A DNA stretch of 57,226 nucleotides from an uncultured bacterium (GCA_937920515.1 CALEUG010000040.1:1-57226), one strand, 5' to 3'; positions 38,646 through 48,111 are shown, numbered from the stretch's first letter. A program made the numbers and translations. Notes: a model not told the origin generated them from the letters alone.

Positions 38646-40979
38646 ATGAGCTACGGACGGAAGATGTGGACAGCAGAAGGCAGGGGGGACCTTTTTCTTC
38701 TTTCTAATTCGCCTTGGCGCTTCCTTTTGCTTTTTTCCCTGCTGGCTTTCTTCCTGGCCGCGGAACTATCAGCCCAGCAGGGTTATATTAACCTGTCCTA
38801 CTGGAACCGCAGCCGGTTCTATTCTCAGGCCGGGCCCTACTACGCCAACGAATACGAAAATATCATGCACCTTGACCTCTGGCAGAAATTTATAAACTAT
38901 GGAACCTTAAGCGGCTGGTTTGACGGCCGCCTGTCCTCAACCGGCCTAAAGGCGGCCCACTGGTACCTGAGCTGGCAGGGCTTTCAGACGGGACGGCTGT
39001 CCTGGAAGCTCAGGCTGGGCGACCATAACCTGCAGTTGACCGGCCTGGGCTACCGCTTCACCAATTACTACCCGGCCTTCAACTATCTGCGGGGGGTGAG
39101 CGCCGGCTTCGAACACAGGAAATACGGACTGGAGGTCTTCAGCGGGAAGGTGGCCAGGCTGACCGGGCTGCTGGGCAATTTCTATTCGCTGACCGAGCAG
39201 ACCGCCACCGGTTTTCTGGGACGCTTTGAACCCGATCAAAAATATTTTCTTGGCTTTGGCTTTGTGCACAGTGAAAACGAAAGGAGCTGGAGCGGAGAGT
39301 TGCTGACCAGGACCAATGATATTCTGCTGATAGAATCGGAACTTCGCTTCAGCCAGCAGGCCAGGTTCGTAATGGATACCAGGGCCAGCCTGGCGGCCGG
39401 GGAGAACGACCGGGTAAAAATACCCGGAACTTCAATTCGTTTTGGCCCGCTGCTTCAGGGCAGACGCTGGTTCCTGGAAGTCAACTATCGAAGGGTGGAT
39501 GCCGACTTCCGCAACCTCAGCAGCGAATTTGCATACGACCGCGACCAGGAGGGACTCTTCGCCTCCTGGCGCTACCAGACCGGGCGTCGGGTTTTCCTGT
39601 TCGGTTCCGCCGATTACTACCACGATAATGTCGACCGGCGCTCCGGCTTCAACACCACCGATTTCTGGCGGGTTAATTCTGGTTTTTCTTTTATCACCCC
39701 GCCCTGGCCGGACCTGACCCTCAGGCTGGACCTCAGCGCGGCTGAATCCAGGCATCCGGGAGAAAATTACCGCAGCTTCGTCAGCCCGGGTTTTTACCTT
39801 CAGCTTTCAAAAAACCTCGGCCGTTTTTATCCCTACCTGCGGGCCAGGTTCCAGCATTATAACGACCGGGTCGATAACCAGCGGGATTTCAACTATCCTT
39901 CCTTTTACCTGGGGTTGAGATACAGTTATCTCAGGAGTGCCTACCTGTTGCTGGAGGCCGAGGACAGCCGCTACTATGATTACCTGGAAAATAAACTTTC
40001 TGCCCTGACCCGCCTCCGGCTGGCCACCTATTCTCCCTTCCTGTTCGGGACAGATTTTTACGGCGAGCTCTCCTGCTTTGACCTCAAGTCCTGGTATTTC
40101 ACCAGCCAGTCTTCAAAAAGAATGGAACTCTACCTGGGCTTGGGGCGCTGGCTGCCGCTGGGGTTGAAGCTCAGGCTGGACTTCCGGGCCAGCTGGCCGC
40201 TGCAGTCGTCGCAGCCGGCCAATTACTGGTTGACTCTGAGAGTAGACCGGCGCTTTAACTGGGGGGAGCCCGCTGCTTACCAGGGGCGGACCACCGGGCC
40301 GGTTCTCACCGGCCTGGGCAGGATAGAGGGCCTGGTTTTTTCCGACCGGAACCTGAATGGAATTTTCGATGCGGGAGACCGGGCCTTTCCCGGAGTGGCC
40401 TTTTACCTTGAAGACGGCAGCAGCGCCATTTCGGACGACCAGGGCCGGTTCGTTTTCAGCCGGGTGCCGGAGGGCCTGCATTCGGTCAGCCCGGAAATAA
40501 GCCGGATTCCCGCCGAGTATTATCTGGCCGGCCAGGAACGCCGGCCGGTCGTGGTGGAAAAAAGAAAGGCCTCCAGGCTGGAATACGTTCTGGTGGAAGG
40601 AGCCACGCTGAGCGGCTGCGTCTTCCAGGACGTTAATAAGAATGGTTTTCAGGATGAAGAAGACCGGCCGCTCCAGGACGTTCTGGTCGTGTTAAAAGCC
40701 GCCGTTGATCAAGACCGACCTGAGAGCCTGAGGCAGTTGCAGCCTGAAGAGCTTACCTGCTACAGCGACGGGAAAGGCCGGTTTGTTTTTGAAAACATCC
40801 TGCCCGGCCGGTACGAGTTAATGGTGGATGAAGAAAGCATACCGCGCGGCGTCAGGCTTCAGACCGAGCTGCCGCTGAAAGTGGCGCTCAAGCCGGGAGA
40901 GTCAATCAAGGATATAAAGATAGTCTATCTGCCCCGGCCGGTGATCTATACCGGGCGCACCCGGGCGGGGATCAGCTGA
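38646..40979 (+). CDS. Outer-membrane beta-barrel with two SdrD-B-like repeats
   Basis: 777 residues. Signal peptide FLLLFSLLAFFLAAELSAQ, then about 530 residues of alternating aromatic/polar strands (for example WYLSWQGFQTGRLSWKLRLG, FFVSE-type turns, YLGLRYSYLRSAYLLLEA) that look like a 20-strand-class barrel. From about 570 come two SdrD-B/Cna-B-like domains, each opened by a calcium-loop motif: SDRNLNGIFDAGD and QDVNKNGFQDEED. Ushers carry plug and C-terminal domains, and this protein is shorter and differently built. In context it may export, anchor or display the small subunits. Start ATG 38646 follows GGAAGGG; 38664 is possible. Confidence 0.75.
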   Translation: MSYGRKMWTAEGRGDLFLLSNSPWRFLLLFSLLAFFLAAELSAQQGYINLSYWNRSRFYSQAGPYYANEYENIMHLDLWQKFINYGTLSGWFDGRLSSTGLKAAHWYLSWQGFQTGRLSWKLRLGDHNLQLTGLGYRFTNYYPAFNYLRGVSAGFEHRKYGLEVFSGKVARLTGLLGNFYSLTEQTATGFLGRFEPDQKYFLGFGFVHSENERSWSGELLTRTNDILLIESELRFSQQARFVMDTRASLAAGENDRVKIPGTSIRFGPLLQGRRWFLEVNYRRVDADFRNLSSEFAYDRDQEGLFASWRYQTGRRVFLFGSADYYHDNVDRRSGFNTTDFWRVNSGFSFITPPWPDLTLRLDLSAAESRHPGENYRSFVSPGFYLQLSKNLGRFYPYLRARFQHYNDRVDNQRDFNYPSFYLGLRYSYLRSAYLLLEAEDSRYYDYLENKLSALTRLRLATYSPFLFGTDFYGELSCFDLKSWYFTSQSSKRMELYLGLGRWLPLGLKLRLDFRASWPLQSSQPANYWLTLRVDRRFNWGEPAAYQGRTTGPVLTGLGRIEGLVFSDRNLNGIFDAGDRAFPGVAFYLEDGSSAISDDQGRFVFSRVPEGLHSVSPEISRIPAEYYLAGQERRPVVVEKRKASRLEYVLVEGATLSGCVFQDVNKNGFQDEEDRPLQDVLVVLKAAVDQDRPESLRQLQPEELTCYSDGKGRFVFENILPGRYELMVDEESIPRGVRLQTELPLKVALKPGESIKDIKIVYLPRPVIYTGRTRAGIS

Positions 40980-41001
40980 TTTCCCCAGCTTAAGTTTTTT
41001 T
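40974..41001 (+). terminator. Probable terminator of the surface operon
   Basis: AGCTG (40974-40978, containing part of the stop) pairs with CAGCT (40986-40990), followed by TAAG and seven T residues. Confidence 0.45.
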
Positions 41002-41100
41002 GTCTCCGCTTGAAGGGCGATATTCCCCCGGGTGGCCTGTTTATGCTGATTTTTACAGTTAAGGATTTATGCGGGCGGGCAAGAGGTCAGAATAAAAGGT

Positions 41101-41129
41101 TTGCCGGCAGGGACCGGTTTTTTTATAAT
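41101..41129 (+). promoter_or_regulatory. Promoter of the tungsten oxidoreductase gene
   Basis: TTGCCG (41101-41106) and consensus TATAAT (41124-41129) with a 17-base spacer, 31 bases before the start. Confidence 0.65.
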
Positions 41130-41160
41130 CAATCTGTTCAATTCTATGGCAGGAGATATC

Positions 41161-43101
41161 ATGGCTGAGCGCAGAGAATATTATGGCTATACCGGGAAAT
41201 GGGCCTTTATAGACTTGAGTTCTGGCCGGGTGGAAATTAAAGAAGCCCCGGCCCACATCTATGGCCTCTACCTCGGCGGGAGGGGCGTGCAGGCCTACTT
41301 GATTTACGAGCACCTGAAAGAAAGAGGCTGGCTGAAAGACCCGCTGTCCCCGGCCAACCGCCTGGTCATCGGCAATTCTTCCCTGAACGATACGGCCATA
41401 CCAACGGCCGGTCGCGGTTCCTGTTCATTTATCAGCCCCTTTACCTATTCGCCGGCACAGAAGGATTGGCTGGGAAACCGGCCCCCTGTTTTTGGCCTGC
41501 TGACTCATTCCAGTTGTGGCGGGCTTTTCCCCAACATGTTGAAAAGAGCCGGTTTTGACCAGCTGGTAATAGACGGTCGGGCAGACAGGCCTGTCCGGCT
41601 TCTGGTGACGGAAGGCCGGGTTAAAGTGCTGGAAGCCGAGCCCGAGCTTTTTGAGGATGTTAACGGCCGGAAAGTGCTGCGCCGGGCCTCGGAAACCACG
41701 GATTACCTGGGCCGGAAATACCCTGGCTCTTCTACAGTCTGCGCCGGGCCGGCCGGCTGGAACCAGGTGGCCTTTGCCGGCCTGACCAACGACTATCATC
41801 GCAACTTTGGCCGGGGCGGGGCCGGGGCCGTCTTTGGCTCCAAGAACCTGGTGGCCATCACCGCCTACGGAAAGCGCCTGCCTGAATTTTTCGACCGGGA
41901 ACGATTCCTGGAAAAATCAAAGGTAATAGATGAAGCGGTCAAAAGCCATGTTCACGACCCCAACTGGACGGCTTCTTTCCGTCCTGAAACCGGAACCACC
42001 TGGTGGCTGGACCGGGCCTTTAACGGTGGCTACCTGGGGAAGAAGGGGGGGTATTTGCCCTGGCACAATTTTGACGAAGGCTACTTTGATCCGGATCTCT
42101 ACCGCCGGGTTTCCACCGGGGCCTTCCTGGAGATTGCCGGCAAGCATAAGGTTTGCAACCGCTGCCGCCATATAATGTGCACCCGCAGCGCGGCTGTCAG
42201 CACCGGGGCCTATGCTCACGAAGGAGTTAGGCCAGAATTTGAAACCATCGCCCTCTGGATAAACTGCTGTCTCACCGACCGGGACGGCATTTTCTACCTC
42301 AACCATCTCTGCAATGAATACGGGGTGGATACCATGACCTTTGGCAGCGTCATGGCCGGGGCCATGGAGCTTAAAGAGAAAGGCTGGCTGCCGTTTCCAG
42401 GGGCGCCCGAGTTTGGAAACACTAAAAGTATGATCAACTGCCTGGAGCAAATAGTCTATGGCCGCAGCGACCTGGGATTATTGCTGAGAAGGCCGACCGA
42501 CCTGGTCATAGACGAACTGGTCAAATCGAATTCAAACGCCAGCCCGAAAGAAATTGTCCGGGCCCTGACCACCGCTTACGCCGGCCTGGGCTATGCCGGC
42601 ATTGAGCCCAAGGTTTTCCCCGGTATGTTCACCGCCTACGGCACTTCCAACCGGGGGCGCGGCGACCATACCTATGCCTGGACCATCCAGGCGGAAGAAG
42701 GCGGGCTGACCGGTGCCGAGAACCTGGCCGCCTACGTGGCTGGAAGCCAGCTGGGCAAGGCCCTGACCGACTCTCTCGGGCTGTGCGACTTCTTCACCGA
42801 GGATTTCACCTCGCCCGATTTCCTGGAGATGTACCGGGCCCTGACGGGGATCGAATACACGGCCGAAAGCCTTAAGGACTGCGGGCGGCGAATTTACACG
42901 CTGGAAAGGTATGTCAACAACCAGCAGGGCCGGAAAAGGGACTACGATGCCTTTATCCCGCCCAAGTTTATCGAGCCCCTGACCGCCGGTCCCCAGGCCG
43001 GAAAAGCAATCGACCCGGAATATTACTCCCGGATTCTTGATGCCTATTACCTGCAGCAAGGCTGGACCCGGGATGGCCTGGCCTCTATAAAAGAAACTTA
43101 A
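41161..43101 (+). CDS. Tungsten-containing aldehyde ferredoxin oxidoreductase family protein
   Basis: Oxidises aldehydes (or reduces acids) with ferredoxin, using a bis-tungstopterin and one 4Fe-4S cluster. 646 residues, near the AOR norm. The N-terminal AOR_N domain shows YTGKWAFIDLSSGRVEIKEA, GGRGVQAYL near 40 and NRLVIGNSSL. GAVFGSKNLVAI near 225 is the pterin-binding region. The cluster Cys set is CNRCRHIMC (CX2CX4C) near 334-342, with DSLGLCDFF providing the fourth Cys; other family members usually have CX2CX3C. GCAGGAG precedes the ATG at 41161. No cofactor or partner gene is adjacent. Substrate unknown. Confidence 0.92.
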   Translation: MAERREYYGYTGKWAFIDLSSGRVEIKEAPAHIYGLYLGGRGVQAYLIYEHLKERGWLKDPLSPANRLVIGNSSLNDTAIPTAGRGSCSFISPFTYSPAQKDWLGNRPPVFGLLTHSSCGGLFPNMLKRAGFDQLVIDGRADRPVRLLVTEGRVKVLEAEPELFEDVNGRKVLRRASETTDYLGRKYPGSSTVCAGPAGWNQVAFAGLTNDYHRNFGRGGAGAVFGSKNLVAITAYGKRLPEFFDRERFLEKSKVIDEAVKSHVHDPNWTASFRPETGTTWWLDRAFNGGYLGKKGGYLPWHNFDEGYFDPDLYRRVSTGAFLEIAGKHKVCNRCRHIMCTRSAAVSTGAYAHEGVRPEFETIALWINCCLTDRDGIFYLNHLCNEYGVDTMTFGSVMAGAMELKEKGWLPFPGAPEFGNTKSMINCLEQIVYGRSDLGLLLRRPTDLVIDELVKSNSNASPKEIVRALTTAYAGLGYAGIEPKVFPGMFTAYGTSNRGRGDHTYAWTIQAEEGGLTGAENLAAYVAGSQLGKALTDSLGLCDFFTEDFTSPDFLEMYRALTGIEYTAESLKDCGRRIYTLERYVNNQQGRKRDYDAFIPPKFIEPLTAGPQAGKAIDPEYYSRILDAYYLQQGWTRDGLASIKET

Positions 43102-43415
43102 AGAAATTTAAAGAAATTTAGCCCTGCTGGCCAGGGAAGATATGGTTAGAAAGGTGGTTTTCACAAATGCCTCTTTTAGGTTCTTGCTTTTCTGGCCAGC
43201 ACTTTCTTTTTTATAACGATTATTTGTCTTTTCGTTGCTTAAAAGAACCTTTTGAGAGTTTATAAACCAGAATTCAACACATCAGGGAAGAAGGCGCTTT
43301 TTATCCTGAGGCCTCTTCTTGTCTGGCCGCCAATCTTATTTCTGGTGAATGCGCTGTATAGCCTGGTGCGTATAAACTGGTGACCGGGACATTTCCATGA
43401 CCGGTTTTGTTCTTT
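43102..43415. other. Intergenic region with possible terminator
   Basis: Begins with a short tandem repeat of TTAAAGAAA spanning the end of the preceding gene (about 43093-43119). ACCGG (43383-43387) with CCGGT (43401-43405) followed by a T-rich tail to about 43420 may terminate plus-strand transcription. No gene seen. Confidence 0.35.
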
Positions 43416-44759
43416 TTATTCCAGTTCCTTGCCTTTAGTTTCTGGTATCAGAGTCCAGGTTAGGGCGGCCAGGATGAAAGCCACCGAAACCAGCCAGAAA
43501 GCAATTTGAAAACCTCTCTCCTGAGCCATGGAACCTACAGCCAGGGGGGCAATGGCTGAAACGATGCGGCCGCTGTTGTAGGTTATTCCCTGAAGAGTAG
43601 CCCGGATGCGGGTGGGGTAGAGCTCGGCCGTCAGGGCTCCGAAGCCGGAAAAATATCCTGTTCCAAAAAAAGCAACCACCGGTCCCAGGAAGAAAAGCAG
43701 CAGTGGAGTCCGGGCAATCGAATAGAGAAAAACCAGCAGGCTGGCCGATATCAAGTAGAGAACATAACTTTTTTTGCGTCCCAGGGAGTCGCTGATATAG
43801 CCGAAGGTCAGATAACCCAGCCACATGCCAAGCTGCATGAAGATGACCAGAGAAGACATATGCCTGGTCGTAAGACCAACCCCGCCCTGAGACTGGCTCA
43901 ACGACAGATAACCTGGAATCCAGAGGTTAAATCCCCACCAGGCGAACATGGTCAGGGCGTTCATCAGGGTGACGGCCAGAGTAATTCTTAACAGCTGGCC
44001 TGAAATGAGAGAAAGAGATTTCTTTGATTCTGTTTCTTTTGATGATTTGATTTCATTCTCTGTTATGGCTTCGCCAGCCGGAAGTGATTTTTGAGAGTCA
44101 TATAATTCTGAAGACTGCTGAGAGCGGGCTGCTTGTCGGGATTTTTTCCAGAGGTCAGGTTCTTCCACTTTTGACCTTATCCAGAAAACCAGCAGCGCCG
44201 GAAGAATACCCACGAAGAAAACCGCCCTCCAGCCAAGCTTGGGCAGAATTATTGCGGTCACCACCGCGGCCAGGGCATAGCCCACGGCCCAGAAGCTCTG
44301 CATGAAGCCAAGGGCTTTACCCCGGTGCTCGGAAGGAAAATATTCCGAAACCAGGGCTGCGCCCGAGGCCCATTCTCCACCCATACCCAGGCCGAGAAAA
44401 ACCCGGAACAGAGCGAGCTGAAAAACGTTCTGGCTCAGCCCGCACATGAAGGTGAAGACCGAGTAAATCAGAATGCTGGCTTGAAGGGCTACCGTCCGCC
44501 CCAGGCGATCGGCCACCACTCCAAAGATCATCCCGCCAAAGGCAGACGCCAGGAGGGTGAGCGAGCCCAGCAAACCGGCCGTGGGCTTGGACATCGACAG
44601 GTCGCTCATCAGATGAGCCAGGACCAGGGCATAGAGCATGACATCGAAGGAATCCAGCATCCAGCCGAAGCAGGAAGCCAGCAGGGCCCGGCGGGCCGGG
44701 GCGGGGGTTTTCCGGAACCAGCCGAAAAGGTATTCAGCCAGCCGGCCGGAAGCAGCCAA
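43416..44759 (-). CDS. MFS transporter, aromatic-acid/H+ symporter-like
   Basis: 447-residue inner-membrane carrier with 12 predicted spans. Motifs of the AAHS/sialate-type MFS group: LASCFGWMLDSFDVMLYALVL in span 1, GVVADRLGRTVAL (motif A) near 80, RVFLGLGMGGEWASGAALVSE near 118, ALTAELYPTRIRATLQGITYN near 375 and the PETKGKELE end. A long Ser/Lys-rich central loop separates the halves. TTG start, supported by GGGAGG seven bases before it. It is divergent from the lyase gene and probably imports the acid substrate of that module. Confidence 0.9.
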   Translation of the reverse strand: MAASGRLAEYLFGWFRKTPAPARRALLASCFGWMLDSFDVMLYALVLAHLMSDLSMSKPTAGLLGSLTLLASAFGGMIFGVVADRLGRTVALQASILIYSVFTFMCGLSQNVFQLALFRVFLGLGMGGEWASGAALVSEYFPSEHRGKALGFMQSFWAVGYALAAVVTAIILPKLGWRAVFFVGILPALLVFWIRSKVEEPDLWKKSRQAARSQQSSELYDSQKSLPAGEAITENEIKSSKETESKKSLSLISGQLLRITLAVTLMNALTMFAWWGFNLWIPGYLSLSQSQGGVGLTTRHMSSLVIFMQLGMWLGYLTFGYISDSLGRKKSYVLYLISASLLVFLYSIARTPLLLFFLGPVVAFFGTGYFSGFGALTAELYPTRIRATLQGITYNSGRIVSAIAPLAVGSMAQERGFQIAFWLVSVAFILAALTWTLIPETKGKELE

Positions 44760-44837
44760 GTTTTTCCTCCCGGTGGTAAACTTAATTTTTTCCTATTATA
44801 ATAATTCTCCGCATTAATACAAACCAAGGAGAAGCTG

Positions 44838-45749
44838 ATGAAAAAGACAACGGTTTTGAGAAAGGCCATCATGGAGCGTCGGGCGGTGGTGGTTCCCGGC
44901 TGCCACGATGCTTTGAGCGCTAAGGTCATCGAAAAGTGTGGTTTTGAAGCCATCCAGGTTTCGGGTTTCGGGCTGGCCGGCTCTCTCCTGGCCAAACCCG
45001 ATGTGGGTCTGGTCCAGATGAAGGACGTGCTGGACCTGACCTGGAATATCGTCCAGGCTGTCAATATTCCGGTCATGGCTGACGTCGACACCGGCGGTGG
45101 CAATGCCATCAACGCCGCCTGGGTAACCGAACGGGTCATAACAATGGGCGCGGCCGGCCTGAACATCGAAGACCAGGTCTTTCCCAAGCGCTGCGGCCAC
45201 TTGGCCGGAAAGGAAGTCATCCCGGCCGAGGAGATGGTCGGAAAGATTAAAGCCTGCGCTGAGGTTCGCGACCGGCTCGACCCGGATTTCATCATCAATG
45301 CCAGAACGGATGTCTTTGCCCTGGCCGGTCTGGATGAGGCCATCCGGCGCTGCAACCTGTACCTGGAAGCCGGGGCCGACCTGGCTTTTATAGACGGCAT
45401 CAGGAGCCGGGCAGACATCGAAAGAGCGGTTAAAGAAATCAAAGGCCCGCTGTCGGTCAACCTGATGGATGCCGTCAGCGGAGTCAAGACCGAGCTCATT
45501 CCCATTCCCGAGCTGGCCAGGATGGGTGTCGGCCGGGTCTCCATCCCGGTAGCTTCCATCATGGTCATGCACAAAGCCCTGACGGAATTCTTCACGGCCC
45601 TGAAGAATTCACCAACCGGAATTCTGGCCGGCCAGACCCGGTGGCTATCCAGCTTCGAGGAATATACGACCTTTGTCGGGCTTGAAGAATACCGGAAGCT
45701 GGAAGAAGAATTTCTGCCGAAAGATAAACTGGAGTTCAAGTACAGGTAA
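44838..45749 (+). CDS. Isocitrate lyase/PEP mutase family lyase (methylisocitrate or dimethylmalate lyase-like)
   Basis: 303-residue TIM-barrel enzyme that cleaves a carbon-carbon bond in a hydroxy di- or tricarboxylate, giving pyruvate plus a second acid. Seen: VVVPGCHDALSAKV near 17, VSGFGLAGSLLAKPD near 41, MADVDTGGGNA near 84 (metal Asp), NIEDQVFPKRCGH near 115 with the catalytic Cys and NARTDVFALAGLDEAI near 158. The neighbours at 45888 and 47182 are LeuC/LeuD-like. The same trio (lyase plus two-subunit dehydratase) makes up the 2,3-dimethylmalate branch of nicotinate fermentation; a methylisocitrate lyase is the main alternative. CCAAGGAG precedes the ATG. Confidence 0.88.
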   Translation: MKKTTVLRKAIMERRAVVVPGCHDALSAKVIEKCGFEAIQVSGFGLAGSLLAKPDVGLVQMKDVLDLTWNIVQAVNIPVMADVDTGGGNAINAAWVTERVITMGAAGLNIEDQVFPKRCGHLAGKEVIPAEEMVGKIKACAEVRDRLDPDFIINARTDVFALAGLDEAIRRCNLYLEAGADLAFIDGIRSRADIERAVKEIKGPLSVNLMDAVSGVKTELIPIPELARMGVGRVSIPVASIMVMHKALTEFFTALKNSPTGILAGQTRWLSSFEEYTTFVGLEEYRKLEEEFLPKDKLEFKYR

Positions 45750-45887
45750 AACTGCGGCCAGCGTGTGGAGAATCAGACAGGCAAAAAGTTCATTTTTATG
45801 AAAAGACACCTGAAAGCAGGTTCCAGTTTAGAATAATTTATTTAAGATACAATCAACCCGGCCGGCCGCCGGGAAGGAGGTTATAAG

Positions 45888-47180
45888 ATGGGGCTGACCA
45901 TGGTGGAAAAAATTCTGGCCCGGGCTACCGGCCAGAAGAAAGTCAGGGCTGGCCAGGTGGTTGAACCCGGGGTTAGCCTGGCCATGTCGCATGAAAATGC
46001 GGCTCTGGTCATAAACCAGTTTCTGGAAATCTACCGGGACACCGGCTTAAAACCCAGGGTCTGGGACCCGGATAAAATTGCCATCATCCTGGACCACCGC
46101 GTCCCGGCCGAAAGTTCCAAGACGGCCACCAACCAGAAAAAAATCAGGGAATTCGTGGCTGCCCAGAAAATAAAGAAATTTCATGACATCAGGGGCGATG
46201 AAGGCGGCATCTGCCACCAGATCCTGCCCGAAAGCGGCTACGTTTTGCCGGGCATGGTGGTGGTGGGCACCGACAGCCACACCACTTCCCACGGAGCGCT
46301 GGGGGCTTTCAGCTTCGGCCTCGGGGCCACGGAAATGGCTTCGGTCTGGGCCCTGGGCCGGGTGCTCAACGTGGAGGTCCCCGGGACCATCAAGGTGGTG
46401 GTGAGGGGCCGATTTCCGCGCCAGGTTCTGCCCAAGGATTTCATCCTTTACCTGATCGGCCTGATTTCGGCCGAAGGGGCCAATTTTAAGGTGCTGGAGT
46501 ACCATGGTCCCCTCATCGAAAATATGAGCACTTCCGGGCGTCTGACCGTCTGTAACATGTCGGTTGAAGCCGGGGCCACCTCGGGACTGGTGCCACCCGA
46601 TAAAGAGACGCTTCGTTATCTCAGGGAAGAAGCCAGGATCAGGGGGAAAATAGAGATTTTCGGCCCGGACCCTGATGCCGAATATGAAAGAGTACTGGAA
46701 ATTGATGTTTCCGGGCTGGAGCCGATGGTGGCCTGTCCGCACACGGTGGATAACGTTAAGCCGGTAGGCCAGGTTGGCAGAGTTAAAGTGGACCAGATTG
46801 TCATCGGCTCCTGCACCAACGGCCGGCTGGATGACCTGGCGGTGGCTGCAAAAATCCTTAAGGGCAAGAAGATTGCCAGGGGAGTCAGGATGCTGATCTT
46901 TCCGGCTTCCTTCCGCATCTACCAGCAGGCCCTGAAGCTGGGCTATATCGCTGACCTGGTTAAAGCCGGGGCGGTCATCATGAACCCGGGCTGCGGCTGC
47001 TGCCTCGGAGTTCACCAGGGAGCGCTGGGCGACGGCGAGGTGGCTCTTTCCACCACCAACCGCAATTTCAAGGGCCGGATGGGCAACCCTAAGGCTGATG
47101 TTTACCTCTGCTCCCCGGCCGTGGCTGCGGCCAGTGCCCTGACCGGTTTTATCACCGACCCCAGGAAAGGAGGCAAGTAA
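45888..47180 (+). CDS. Aconitase-family hydro-lyase large subunit (LeuC/HacA/DmdA-like)
   Basis: 430-residue iron-sulfur isomerase or dehydratase subunit. Seen: GVSLAMSHENAAL near 29, HRVPAESSKTATNQKK near 70, GTDSHTTSHGALGAF near 127, DKETLRYL, IVIGSCTNGRLDDL near 304, and NPGCGCCLGVHQG near 364, giving the three cluster cysteines. AAGGAGG precedes the ATG. One base separates its stop from the small-subunit ATG. Shared features are those of isopropylmalate isomerase; proximity to the isocitrate-lyase-family gene favours a role on methylcitrate, dimethylmalate or a similar acid, not leucine synthesis. Confidence 0.93.
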   Translation: MGLTMVEKILARATGQKKVRAGQVVEPGVSLAMSHENAALVINQFLEIYRDTGLKPRVWDPDKIAIILDHRVPAESSKTATNQKKIREFVAAQKIKKFHDIRGDEGGICHQILPESGYVLPGMVVVGTDSHTTSHGALGAFSFGLGATEMASVWALGRVLNVEVPGTIKVVVRGRFPRQVLPKDFILYLIGLISAEGANFKVLEYHGPLIENMSTSGRLTVCNMSVEAGATSGLVPPDKETLRYLREEARIRGKIEIFGPDPDAEYERVLEIDVSGLEPMVACPHTVDNVKPVGQVGRVKVDQIVIGSCTNGRLDDLAVAAKILKGKKIARGVRMLIFPASFRIYQQALKLGYIADLVKAGAVIMNPGCGCCLGVHQGALGDGEVALSTTNRNFKGRMGNPKADVYLCSPAVAAASALTGFITDPRKGGK

Positions 47181-47181
47181 C

Positions 47182-47691
47182 ATGGCCAGAGTGGTCTTAA
47201 AACTTGGCGACGATATCTCCACCGATATTATTTACCCGGGGCGATTCATGGCCACGGTGCTTCCGACCGAAACTCCCCAGTATGCCTTTGCCGACCATCC
47301 CGAGTTTAACGCCAGGCTTAAAGGCGGCCAGATACCGCCCGGCTCCGTGGTTGTGGCCGGGAAAAATTTCGGCTGCGGCTCGTCCCGGGAACAGGCTGCC
47401 TCCACCCTCAAGGGACACGAGCTGGTGATCGTGGCCAGGAACTTCGCCCGTATTTTCCTGCAGAATGCCATCAACCTCGGCCTGCGGCTGGTGGTCTGCC
47501 CGGAAATTGAAGCCGAAGAAGGCGATGAGCTGGAGATTCTGCCTGATAAAATCATCAACCGGACCTCGGGAAAGGAATTTAAGGTGGAGCCACTGCCTGA
47601 AGCCAGGCAGGCCATCATCGATGCCGGGGGTCTTATCCCCTATACCCGTCAGCGCCTGCTGGAAAAAGTGGCCTGCAGGAGAAAGGCCTGA
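47182..47691 (+). CDS. Aconitase-family hydro-lyase small subunit (LeuD/DmdB-like)
   Basis: 169-residue swivelling domain that completes the active site with the large subunit. The signature GDDISTDIIYPGRFM near residues 9-23 and NFGCGSSREQAA near 63-74 are intact, and YTRQRLLEK ends it. The short form matches archaeal/thermophilic and DmdB-like small subunits. AGGAGGCAAG upstream overlaps the end of the large-subunit gene, so the two are coupled. Confidence 0.93.
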   Translation: MARVVLKLGDDISTDIIYPGRFMATVLPTETPQYAFADHPEFNARLKGGQIPPGSVVVAGKNFGCGSSREQAASTLKGHELVIVARNFARIFLQNAINLGLRLVVCPEIEAEEGDELEILPDKIINRTSGKEFKVEPLPEARQAIIDAGGLIPYTRQRLLEKVACRRKA

Positions 47692-48111
47692 AGGTCTGAG
47701 TCTGACGGCGGTCAAGTTTCCCGGGCTTGCCGTCCGGCTTTAACCGCGGAAGCTATCAGAATAAAAATAAAAAAATAGAATAGCACCGTCCTGAGCGCAG
47801 GCCGCGGCTATTCCGGTCTCAATAATATTTTTACTCAACTAACCCGTTCTTTTTAGTCAGCTTAGAAAGAACCAATCAGATTTTCGGCCGATTTGATTTA
47901 TTTTTAAATTACCGGATAAATTACCCGGGCTATTATGAGATGAGCCATCGTCCGGGCTGATATAAAAAATGTTAGCGATCCGGTCCAGCAGGTTTGGCCA
48001 TCGTAATTACCTTCATTGGTCAGTAAGAGATTATTAGCCTTAAGACTGGCAAAAACAGGTTGAGTCTCAGGGCAAAAAATGTTAAATGTAATCACTCGGA
48101 AAGGAGATCAT
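47692..48111. other. Intergenic region with structured hairpin
   Basis: 420 bases with no gene seen. GAATAGC (47778-47784) pairs with GCTATTC (47807-47813), with an inner CCTG/CAGG stem, then an AT-rich run containing TTTTT. Likely a terminator or 3' stabiliser of the hydratase operon. The rest is AT-rich and may hold the promoter of the carrier gene. Confidence 0.4.

Noticed and set aside
44609..45739. 376-codon minus-strand frame
   Set aside because: Ser/Arg-rich antisense shadow across the divergent MFS and lyase genes.
46047..47222. 391-codon minus-strand frame
   Set aside because: Antisense shadow of the aconitase-family large subunit, which has all cluster cysteines.
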